Source: Clostridia bacterium BRH_c25 | GTDB lineage: Bacteria; Bacillota_A; Clostridia; Lutisporales; Lutisporaceae | DNA: 28,078 nt | Direction: 5' to 3' | NCBI GenBank assembly: GCA_001515955.1 | Contig: LOES01000188.1 | Span: forward strand, 1-28,078 | Shown: positions 7,851 to 14,186 of the stretch, one piece after another | Layout: every line of letters begins with the position of its first letter | Numbering within the stretch: position 1 is the first letter of the stretch | Translations under genes and position numbers: made by a program | The notes under the pieces: model-generated | What the model was told of the DNA's origin: nothing | Databases searched by the model: none | What the model saw: the letters and a program-made list of their open reading frames with translations, nothing else

Positions 7851-8420
7851 ATGAAGGTAGTGGGGTTAAGCTTTAGCTCCCGAATAAATGGTAATTGTTA
7901 TAATTGTGTTGATTATTGCCTTAAAAGAATTAAAAGCAGGGGATATGATGTTGAAGTTATTAACTTTTTTGATTATGAAGTTAATCCGTGTGGATTGTGT
8001 GATTATCAATGCTTTCATACAGAGAAGTGTATAAAAACTGATGATGCAAAAGAATTGTTTGAGAAATTAACAAATGCTGATATCATAATATATGCTATTC
8101 CAACATTTGGAGGCCATTTAGCATCATCATTCTTTATTTTATCAGAGAGAGAAAATGGTATCTTTAGAAGCAGACTAGATTATTATGTAGATTATCTAAG
8201 GAAGATTAATTTGATTGTGATAGGTAATCTATCATCCGGTGCAGATATGGCACTTCATGAAGCGTTTTATGGTTTTACTAATAAAGATTTTTATCCGGAA
8301 AGTATACTGTTATCAGCAAAAGAATATGGAAGACGATCTATTAATGGTGATTTGATTGAAGATGAATTGGTCAGAAATAAGCTAGAAAAGTATGCTGACA
8401 AGATTATTGATAAATATTAG
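7851..8420 (+). CDS. Flavodoxin-like NAD(P)H-dependent FMN reductase
   Basis: The 189-residue protein starts with the flavodoxin-fold strand and phosphate loop MKVVGLSFSSRINGNC. It has the cysteine motif PCGLCDYQCFHTEKC at about residues 46-60, typical of FMN reductase / multimeric flavodoxin (iron-sulfur flavoprotein-like) families, then ADIIIYAIPTFGG, the second FMN-contacting loop. It likely binds FMN and reduces quinones, flavins or metals. ATG 7851 follows GAGGGGG. The cassette is a textbook unit: it begins with GTTAGGCGCA (R' of site 5) and its own site begins with the exact complement TGCGCCTAAC. Confidence 0.85.
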   Translation: MKVVGLSFSSRINGNCYNCVDYCLKRIKSRGYDVEVINFFDYEVNPCGLCDYQCFHTEKCIKTDDAKELFEKLTNADIIIYAIPTFGGHLASSFFILSERENGIFRSRLDYYVDYLRKINLIVIGNLSSGADMALHEAFYGFTNKDFYPESILLSAKEYGRRSINGDLIEDELVRNKLEKYADKIIDKY

Positions 8421-8466
8421 TTGTTAACATCTATGTTAACTGCTGAAGATAGGGCTGCCAAACTGC

Positions 8467-8655
8467 GCCTAACAAAGCCCTCACGCTGTGGCACGGCGGG
8501 AAAGGGTAGAAAGCGTGCGTGCCTTGGGTTGCCGGCTGCATTTTCTTCGGAGCTAGGTCAGGGCAACCACACCCCTTCACCGGGAGTGAAGCTCCACCAG
8601 GAGGAAGGTTTTTGGGGTCTGGTTCAGTGACGTCGCAAGTGCGCGACCGTTACAC
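8467..8655 (+). repeat. attC-like site 6
   Basis: R'' GCCTAAC (8467-8473), L'' GCCCTCAC (8477-8484), L' GCAAGTGC (8635-8642), R' GTTACAC (8649-8655; one departure from GTTRRRY). Internal stems GGCACG/CGTGCC, GGTTGCC/GGCAACC and GGAGT-GAA-GCTCC are present. R'' does not match this R' but matches the R' at the start of its own cassette over ten bases, as expected when R' belongs to the next cassette. Confidence 0.85.
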
Positions 8656-8739
8656 GACAGACCGAGCGATTGGCGCGCCGTCCTGGCGCGATTTATGAAT
8701 GGGTTAGGTTTTGCAGAATATTGATTCACATTAGTAGAA
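8649..8739 (+). repeat. Cassette 5' leader, second type, copy 1 (shared with 11822-11912)
   Basis: About 83 of 91 bases are identical to 11822-11912. It contains the hairpin CGCGCC (8674-8679), GTCCT, GGCGCG (8685-8690) and then a 9-codon frame MNGLGFAEY ended by TGA, present in both copies. The first 40 bases are also shared with the leader after site 4 (from 6936). Confidence 0.75.
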
Positions 8740-8793
8740 AAAGGTGAAGTAAATTGAGATAAGAATTGTATCATAACTTTTTTCAAGAAGTAC

Positions 8794-8822
8794 TTGATAT
8801 TTCCACCTTTATGTTATATATT
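8794..8822 (+). promoter_or_regulatory. Promoter of the DUF3796-like/HTH pair
   Basis: TTGATA (8794-8799), a 17-base spacer and TATATT (8817-8822) form a good sigma-A promoter. The -10 lies inside the long inverted repeat described next, which would let a bound repressor block transcription. Confidence 0.55.
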
Positions 8823-8860
8823 TATAACATAATATTATAAATATATAACATAAAGGTGGA
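8802..8860 (+). promoter_or_regulatory. Perfect 26-bp inverted repeat, probable operator and RBS-sequestering hairpin
   Basis: Bases 8802-8827 and 8835-8860 are perfect reverse complements with a 7-base loop. Inside the left arm and loop, ATGTTATA (8811-8818) and TATAACAT (8823-8830) form a separate dyad. The right arm contains the ribosome binding site AAAGGTGG of the next gene, so a transcript starting upstream of the repeat would mask it, while one starting within it might not. The HTH gene downstream is the obvious candidate to bind here. Confidence 0.7.
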
Positions 8861-8867
8861 TTGTGAA

Positions 8868-9209
8868 ATGAAAAATAAATTGGGCTACTTTGGTTTTATG
8901 GGGCTTATAGGATTGTTAGGCTTAATAACAGATAATCCAGGATTTTATGGGTTTTTCGGTTTTTTTGCCTATTTCGGATTTTTCAATGTAATACCTGATG
9001 AACTATTTAAGTTAAATGTTCAAAAGGCTGCAACTCCTGCTTTTTTTGTTGGAACTGCTGTCACAGCATTAACACTTGTTTGCACAGCTTTTATTAAAGA
9101 GATCTCAATATTTGTTATAGGACTTGCTATTAATTTTGCTGCTTCTATTATCGTATTTACCATTATTTTAATTTACCGAAGTTTTAATGAAAGCAAGGGA
9201 TGCAAATAA
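8868..9209 (+). CDS. Small membrane protein, DUF3796-like
   Basis: The 113-residue protein has three to four hydrophobic segments rich in Gly and Phe ([29 protein letters not shown], then [15 protein letters not shown] and two C-terminal helices). The YFGFxG...PDELF pattern resembles DUF3796 proteins as I remember them. I start at ATG 8868, eight bases after AAAGGTGG; the upstream GTG 8856 lies within that ribosome binding site. The stop overlaps the next ATG (TAATG at 9207-9211), so the two genes are translationally coupled. In such pairs the HTH partner usually controls the membrane protein. Exact function is unknown. Confidence 0.7.
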   Translation: MKNKLGYFGFMGLIGLLGLITDNPGFYGFFGFFAYFGFFNVIPDELFKLNVQKAATPAFFVGTAVTALTLVCTAFIKEISIFVIGLAINFAASIIVFTIILIYRSFNESKGCK

Positions 9210-9412
9210 TGGCTATTATTACGAGAATTAAAGAATATAGAGCGAAATATAATATGAAGCAGGAAGAGCTAGCTGCTTTAGTAGGCGTTCGTCGAGAAAC
9301 AATAGGACATTTAGAAAACGGCAAATACAATCCATCTTTGAAGTTAGCTTTTGATATTGCAAGGGTATTCAAAGTGACCGTTGATGAATTGTTTGAAATA
9401 ACAAATGATTAA
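9209..9412 (+). CDS. XRE-family HTH transcriptional regulator (small)
   Basis: The 67-residue protein is essentially one Cro/C1-type [42 protein letters not shown], then [23 protein letters not shown] 9209 is preferred over 9200, because AAGGGA at 9195-9200 gives normal spacing to 9209 and the stop/start overlap implies coupling. Probable partner of the membrane protein before it and likely to bind the dyad at 8802-8860. It is followed by a shortened pre-attC block. Confidence 0.85.
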   Translation: MAIITRIKEYRAKYNMKQEELAALVGVRRETIGHLENGKYNPSLKLAFDIARVFKVTVDELFEITND

Positions 9413-9480
9413 TAAATTTAGTTTTTATCTGCATTAATGTGCATCATTACACTGAATCTCTTAATTTCTTTAAGAACGAT

Positions 9481-9546
9481 GTTGCACATTCTTTATATGC
9501 GGTTTATAAAGTTAATTGAGCAAGGCGTTGAGGGGCATTATCCATC
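9481..9546 (+). repeat. Conserved pre-attC block, shortened copy D
   Basis: Keeps the outer phrases of the block (TTGCACATTCTTTATATGCGG and GCAAGGCGTTGAGGGGCATTA) but lacks the central part with the GAAA-loop hairpin. Confidence 0.6.
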
Positions 9547-9626
9547 AGCTAACACACAGCAGTATTTCCGCAGTCCGTGGAAAAGCACCAAAATGACTGT
9601 AACCATTCTGGTGCTTAAATGTAAGC
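9547..9626 (+). repeat. Half attC-like site 7
   Basis: R'' AGCTAAC (9547-9553) follows the usual GGGGCATTATCCATC lead-in, but the expected L'' and GC-rich interior are absent. A hairpin TTTCCGC-AGTCC-GTGGAAA (about 9565-9583) and a second, AGCACCA...TGGTGCT (about 9594-9617), follow. GTAAGCT near 9620-9626 is one base off a matching R'. Either this is an unusual short site or only the left edge survives, joined to the intron remnant. Confidence 0.5.
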
Positions 9627-9631
9627 TAAAC

Positions 9632-10075
9632 TATTGTCGAACCTGCACCAGGTGTTGACGGCATTGATGTAAAGACTGCAGAGAAAGAGTTCAGTACATG
9701 GGCTTATAAAATGATAACTTCTTGAGCCCAATAAGACGAGATTAGTGGAGTTCGGAAGGTTTTCATCAAAAACATACGAAAGAAAGAGGCAAGAAAATGG
9801 AGACAATCTATTTTCTTGGATTCGTTCACTTTTGTACACGAAATCGAAAAGGCAATTAAAAGTTTTGGTGGAGAATGTTATGTAGCCGAAGCTGGAAAGG
9901 GTATATTAACTGGGATAAATTCAAAGAAATCAAAAAGGATTTTCCGATATTGCGACCAAAGATTCGTATTTCTTTTGGGAAGATGAGATCATACGCGATG
10001 CTGTAAATCAATCTCTGAAGAGCTAAGTGCGGGAAATCCGCACTCCGGGTAACCGGCGTGTCTACCGTGACGGCG
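9632..10075 (+). mobile_element. Degenerate group II intron remnant with broken reverse transcriptase
   Basis: Fragments of a group II intron-encoded protein lie in order but in shifting frames. APGVDGIDVK is the N-terminal GxPGxDG-type motif. EPNKTRLVEFGRF is followed, in another frame, by TIYFLGFVHFCTRNRKGN, the conserved KTRL.EFGRF...FLGFTH stretch. Then comes WDKFKEIKKDF with RPKIRISFGK. The catalytic YADD region is deleted. Downstream, GTGCGGGAAATCCGCAC at about 10027-10043 followed by GGGTAACCGGCGTGTCTACC resembles intron domain V/VI. Group IIC introns are known to insert at attC sites, and this remnant sits just right of the half attC-like site 7. Confidence 0.7.
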
Positions 10076-10145
10076 AAAGACTATACTTAACATTAGTAGT
10101 AGATATTTATGAAGAGTTAGATTGAAGAACGTGAGGAATAATCAA

Positions 10146-10715
10146 ATGAGTAACTTAGAAATGATACAGGCAATTGCTGATTTAGTCGAAGACGCATGTA
10201 AAAGTGATTCTAATACATTTGGGTATGGAATATGGTCACATCATATTGTTTATGTAGTGAAATATGCAAAGCTGTTAGCAGAAAAGTTAAGTGCTGATAT
10301 GGAAGTAGTAGAAATTGCTGCACTACTGCATGATTACGCTGGCATAAAAGATAGTTCAATGGCAGAAGAGCATCATATTCATGGAGCAATTGAGGCGGAA
10401 CGAATTCTTTTACAATTTGGGTATTCCGAAGAAAAGATTGAAAAAGTGAAGGAGTGTATTCTATCTCATAGAGGCAGCGTTTCATCAGAAAGGATAACTC
10501 CAGAAGCTGAATGTATAGCAAGTGCTGATGCAATATCGCATGTATTCCAAGTTCCTTCGTTACTGCATCTAGCATATGTTAGGCAGGGCATGAGCATTGA
10601 TGAAGGAAAACAATAGGTGCTTAATAAGTTAGAGAGAAGCATGAAAAAACTATGTCCCGAGGCAAGGGAAATAGTAAATGAGTATTATTCAAATGTTAAA
10701 GCGGTACTATTGTAA
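10146..10715 (+). pseudogene. HD-domain phosphohydrolase, interrupted by an amber codon
   Basis: The frame shows an HD-superfamily metal phosphohydrolase: His in WSHHIVYVVKYAKLL, the HD doublet in ALLHDYAGIKD, HHIHGAIEAERIL, CILSHRGS and SADAISH. Such proteins hydrolyse phosphate esters, often nucleotides. Reading stops at TAG (10614-10616) after DEGKQ, but the same frame continues VLNKLERSMKKLCPEAREIV to TAA 10713-10715, as homologues would; TAG probably replaces TGG or CAG. All metal ligands lie before the stop, so the shortened protein might still work. ATG 10146 follows GAGGAA. It sits between the intron remnant and site 8. Confidence 0.75.
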
Positions 10716-10764
10716 GATATTGCCTTGGTTATGATGGGTATACGTCGGAGGGCAGACTACTCCA

Positions 10765-10949
10765 CCTAAACAAAGCCCTCATATGGCACGGGGCGAGTAG
10801 ACCCAAGGCATATGCGTGCCTAGGGTTGCAGGAGCCATTACTCTGGAGCAGGGGCAACAACCACATCCCTTCACCGGGAGCGAAGCTCCGCCAGGGGGTA
10901 GAGCGCTGAGGTCCGACTTAGTGGTGTCGTGAGCGCGGAGACGTTAGCT
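10765..10949 (+). repeat. attC-like site 8
   Basis: R'' reads CCTAAAC (10765-10771, one extra A), L'' GCCCTCAT (10775-10782), L' GTGAGCGC (10929-10936), R' GTTAGCT (10943-10949). Internal GGCACG/CGTGCC, GGTTG/CAACC and GGAGC-GAA-GCTCC stems are present. Confidence 0.8.
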
Positions 10950-11017
10950 GACAGATAATGCAGGTTGATTTGTGAAAGAAGTACTATTCTAATATTACGT
11001 ATTGGTAGTATATTATG
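10947..11017 (+). repeat. Cassette 5' leader, copy 2 (shared with 781-851)
   Basis: Overlaps the end of R' of site 8 and runs towards the GNAT gene. It matches 781-851 at about 59 of 71 positions, although the genes that follow (Nudix, GNAT) are unrelated. Confidence 0.6.
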
Positions 11018-11044
11018 CAACAGTTGATTAATAGGGGGATTTAA

Positions 11045-11539
11045 ATGTTTTTTCAATCAAATGGTTTATATGTAGATTTAGTTGAGGATAGAGATTTATA
11101 CGAAGTTGTTGAAGTTTATAATTCTAATAAACATTTTTTAGTAAGTCATATGGATAAGGATAAAGTAACAAATGAATGGATACTTCAAGAACTTGAAACA
11201 ATGAGAGAAGTTGGATTCTATTCATGTAAAATAGTCGAAATAAGTTCTGAGAAGATAATCGGAGTAATGGACTTTAAGGTAGGCGAAGAAACCTATTTAT
11301 CACTATTGATGATACATAATGATTTTAAAAGTAAAGGCTTTGGGAAACTAATTTTTCAGGATTTTGAGGGATATGTCAGATCAATAAATAGCAAATGTAT
11401 TAGAATAGATGTAGTCACTAATTATAACAATTCTGTACTTGATTTTTGGATTAAAAACGGGTTCATTAAATCTAAACACATGGAGTTAAATTGGACGGGG
11501 AAGATTTTACCTGCCGTTACCATGAAGAAGAGCCTGTAA
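11045..11539 (+). CDS. GNAT family N-acetyltransferase
   Basis: The 164-residue protein has GNAT motif A with the acetyl-CoA pyrophosphate loop KSKGFGKLIF (about residues 97-106, Q/RxxGxG/A type). This is preceded by the beta-4 strand EETYLSLLMIHNDF and followed by CIRIDVVTNYNNSVLDFWIKNGF, the usual C-terminal N...A..F/Y..GF segment. It transfers an acetyl group to an unidentified amine. ATG 11045 follows AGGGGG. It is the sole gene of a cassette that starts with R' of site 8. Confidence 0.88.
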   Translation: MFFQSNGLYVDLVEDRDLYEVVEVYNSNKHFLVSHMDKDKVTNEWILQELETMREVGFYSCKIVEISSEKIIGVMDFKVGEETYLSLLMIHNDFKSKGFGKLIFQDFEGYVRSINSKCIRIDVVTNYNNSVLDFWIKNGFIKSKHMELNWTGKILPAVTMKKSL

Positions 11540-11559
11540 TTATATAAGACACAACATTT

Positions 11560-11690
11560 ATATAAGGTGCAAACTCCTATACAGAGCTTGTGAGATATTT
11601 AAATCCGAGAGAGACAATATTTACATAATCGAAACATGTCAGGTCCCGGGTACCGGAAACGGTATATAAAGGTTATTAAGCAAGGCGTGG
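11560..11690 (+). repeat. Conserved pre-attC block, copy C
   Basis: Same phrases as 1429-1579. It includes a perfect TACCG (11651-11655), GAAA, CGGTA (11660-11664) hairpin. It ends in AGCAAGGCGT, fused directly to the interior of site 9. Confidence 0.75.
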
Positions 11691-11828
11691 GCGTGCCTTG
11701 AGTTGCCAGATGCATTTGCTCTGGAGTGCGAGCAGCAACCACACCCCTTCACTGGGAGCGGAGCTCCACCAGGGGAGAAAGGCTTAACGGTCCGATTCAG
11801 TGGTGTTGTGAGTGCGCGACCGTTACAC
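11691..11828 (+). repeat. attC-like site 9, left arm deleted
   Basis: The interior begins at GCGTGCCTTGAGTTGCC; R'', L'' and the GGCACG half-stem are missing. The right part is intact: GGAGC-GGA-GCTCC, CGATTCAGTGG, L' GTGAGTGC (11808-11815) and R' GTTACAC (11822-11828). Without R''/L'' the site should not fold as an attC. Confidence 0.75.
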
Positions 11829-11912
11829 CATAGATCGAGCAAATGGCGCACCGCCCTGGCGCGATTTATGAATGGGTTAGGTTTTGCAGAATATTGATCC
11901 ACATTAGTAGAA
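11822..11912 (+). repeat. Cassette 5' leader, second type, copy 2
   Basis: Near-identical to 8649-8739, including the short MNGLGFAEY frame and a weaker CGC..GCCCT..GCG hairpin. Confidence 0.75.
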
Positions 11913-11959
11913 TGATGCAACACAAAAATTATTTGTATTTGACGAAGGAGACGAAACTG

Positions 11960-12802
11960 ATGAATAACACGAATATCGTTAAGCCTATTCAACGCTCTAA
12001 TCTCCGATTGGCATTAGGGAAAACATACTATTCACTATTGCGTTTTGTACAATGGAAAAAGCATAGGCCCTTTGCTAAATCATTTAATGATAAAAAAATG
12101 CCCGAAGTCCAATTTAAGCATAAAACCATACTGTTGCGGAAGCTCAAAGAGGTTGATATGCAGTATCAATATAGGAAAATCATAAACTTAAAGATTGCCG
12201 TATCTAAAATTAATGGTATTGTAATTCACCATGGAGAGACATTTAGCTATTGGAAAGCAATAGGCAAACCCACTTATAATAATGGCTATGTTGATGGAAT
12301 GGTCATTGTCGGAGGTGCCGTAACTTACGGTGTTGGCGGTGGATTGTGTCAGCTTTCAAATCTAATATACTGGATGACACTTCATACTCCTCTTCATGTG
12401 ATCGAGCGTCATCGGCATGGATATGATGTCTTTCCGGATTCGAACCGTACTCAGCCTTTCGGCAGTGGGGCAACCTGTTTTTATCCATATGGAGACTTAA
12501 TGATCTATAACGGGACTAAAGCTGATTATCAGCTATGCGTGGAGGTCGGCGATGAATATTTAGAAGGGGAGTGGCGTTCTGACGCACCTCCGGAATATAA
12601 ATATGAAATAGTTGAAAAGAACCATATAATGAAAGGCGAATACTGGGGTGGATTTAGCCGCCATAATGAATTATACCGTCGAACATATGACTTGGATGAC
12701 AGTTTTCTTTTCGAAGAATTAGTTGTAGAAAACCACGCATTAATGATGTATTCACCATTTATTTCGGAACCGGCCAACTACAGTGACAACTATGCAAAAT
12801 GA
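11960..12802 (+). CDS. vanW: VanW family protein
   Basis: The 280-residue protein has the VanW core: NGIVIHHGETFSYWKAIGKP, then GGAVTYGVGGGLCQLSNLIY with the GGGxCQxSN motif, then HVIERHRHGYDVFP and SGATCFYPYGDL. vanW occurs as an accessory gene in some vancomycin-resistance clusters, but its biochemical role is not established and many Firmicutes have unlinked homologues; there is no vanHAX here. I start at ATG 11960, eight bases after GAAGGAG; longer in-frame starts overlap the leader repeat. No signal peptide is seen. Sole gene of the cassette between sites 9 and 10. Confidence 0.88.
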   Translation: MNNTNIVKPIQRSNLRLALGKTYYSLLRFVQWKKHRPFAKSFNDKKMPEVQFKHKTILLRKLKEVDMQYQYRKIINLKIAVSKINGIVIHHGETFSYWKAIGKPTYNNGYVDGMVIVGGAVTYGVGGGLCQLSNLIYWMTLHTPLHVIERHRHGYDVFPDSNRTQPFGSGATCFYPYGDLMIYNGTKADYQLCVEVGDEYLEGEWRSDAPPEYKYEIVEKNHIMKGEYWGGFSRHNELYRRTYDLDDSFLFEELVVENHALMMYSPFISEPANYSDNYAK

Positions 12803-12909
12803 GCATAATCTTTACTTAAAGTTATATCGAAATGTTCTGATAATGCGAATAAGAGGAAATTTAGGTCGCAGCATCCGTGCTTCTCCTGCTTCGCGGGGCT
12901 CAGTCCATC

Positions 12910-13096
12910 TTGTAACAATGCCCTAACGCGGTGGCATGTTTGGCAGGATCAAGAAGCGTGCATGCCTTGGGTTGCAGGAGCCATTGTTTTGGAGCTAGGT
13001 CAATAACCATACCCCTTCGCCTGGAGCAAAGCTCCGCAAGGGAAAATGGCTCTGTGAGTCCGATTCAGTGGTGTCATGAGTGCGAGGTCGTAATAT
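12910..13096 (+). repeat. attC-like site 10
   Basis: R'' TTGTAAC (12910-12916) is complementary at six of seven bases to GTTACAC, the R' that starts its own cassette (11822). L'' GCCCTAAC (12920-12927), L' ATGAGTGC (13076-13083). R' (13090-13096) is GTAATAT, one base off GTTRRRY. The internal stem is GGCATG/CATGCC here instead of GGCACG/CGTGCC, a compensated change. GGAGC-AAA-GCTCC is present. Confidence 0.8.
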
Positions 13097-13157
13097 GACA
13101 GCTCATGCAAGATAAGCCGTAAATAGTGAGATTAAAAAAACAAGGGGAGGAGTATAG

Positions 13158-13847
13158 ATGGATAGTAGAAGGTCTTTATGGAATGCACAGCAGACTCACT
13201 TAAGAGAGATATTGTTAAAGCCTGATGAGTTTGATGAAGCTATGAAGATATGCTTAGAACAGCATTCCATGGTGCATTCATCAGAAATGAGCGGAACAAA
13301 TGCCGAGACATTTGAAGATGAATTATGGAAAGGCTTAGATAATACAACATTTAGAACAGCAGTAGGGGTAAAGGGGCGTACTGTTGCATATGGGATATGG
13401 CATTCAACTCGAATAGAGGATATTACAATGAATATATTAGTTGCTGGTAGTAATCAGGTTATTGATTCAGATAATTGGATTAGTGGAATAAATTCAAGTA
13501 TCTATGATACCGGAAATGCTATGAATGCTGGTGAGATAATGGAGTTTAGTAAAAATATCAATATGAAAGAATTACGTAATTACAGAATTGCTGTAGGTAG
13601 AAGAACCAGAGAGATTATTCGAGGATTTAAGCCAACTGATTTAAAGAGAAAGTTTGATGATATAACACTTAAGAAGATTTTTGATATCGGTGCTGTTTCG
13701 AAAGATGAAGCAGCCAGTTGGCTTGTAGATTTTTGGGGCAGGAAGAATGTTGCCGGAATCTTGTTAATGCCAGTTACACGTCATCATACCGTACACATAA
13801 ATGAATCTTTAAATGCTAAGAGCAAAGCTAATCGAAAACATAAGTAG
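13158..13847 (+). CDS. DinB-like putative metal-dependent protein
   Basis: The 229-residue protein has the layout of DinB/YfiT-like four-helix proteins: EQHSMVHSSEMSG (His near the first helix), GIWHSTRIEDITMN (His in the second), and VTRHHTVHINES near the C-terminus. Three spaced histidines could bind a divalent metal. Phrases such as DTGNAMNAGEIMEFS and YRIAVGRRTREII suggest a specific conserved subfamily, but I cannot name it. Family members include thiol-dependent transferases; the substrate is unknown. A strong AAGGGGAGGAG precedes ATG 13158. Sole gene of its cassette. Confidence 0.7.
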   Translation: MDSRRSLWNAQQTHLREILLKPDEFDEAMKICLEQHSMVHSSEMSGTNAETFEDELWKGLDNTTFRTAVGVKGRTVAYGIWHSTRIEDITMNILVAGSNQVIDSDNWISGINSSIYDTGNAMNAGEIMEFSKNINMKELRNYRIAVGRRTREIIRGFKPTDLKRKFDDITLKKIFDIGAVSKDEAASWLVDFWGRKNVAGILLMPVTRHHTVHINESLNAKSKANRKHK

Positions 13848-13900
13848 ATAAGGAATTTTCCAGGGTTAATAAGGCGAGTCTCTGTGGGGCATGAGCTATA

Positions 13901-14087
13901 AACTAACAATACCCTCACGCTGCGGCACGGTGGGATGAAGCAAGGAGTATGCGTACCTTGGGTTGCCGAAGTATTTGCTCTGGAGAGAGGCAGTACACCA
14001 CTCACCTTTGCCGGGTGCGAAGCTCCGCCAAGGGGACAGACTCTGAAGGTCCGGTTCAGTGGCGTCGTGGGTGCGGAACAGTTAAGT
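13901..14087 (+). repeat. attC-like site 11
   Basis: R'' AACTAAC (13901-13907), L'' ACCCTCAC (13911-13918), L' GTGGGTGC (14067-14074), R' GTTAAGT (14081-14087, matches GTTRRRY). It keeps GGTCCGGTTCAGTGG. It is followed by the perfect hairpin CCACAC (14106-14111), GTCCT, GTGTGG (14117-14122). Confidence 0.8.
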
Positions 14088-14186
14088 GAAATCGGATGGG
14101 GGAAGCCACACGTCCTGTGTGGACTTGCTATTGGTATTCTTTGGAGATTTTAATATTGGAAAGCTTGTTGCATAAGGAGTTAAATA

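Noticed and set aside
9632..10075. Retron or DGR reverse transcriptase
   Set aside because: The motifs KTRL.EFGRF and FLGF.H and the domain V-like stem are those of group II intron proteins; no msr/msd or template repeat is visible.
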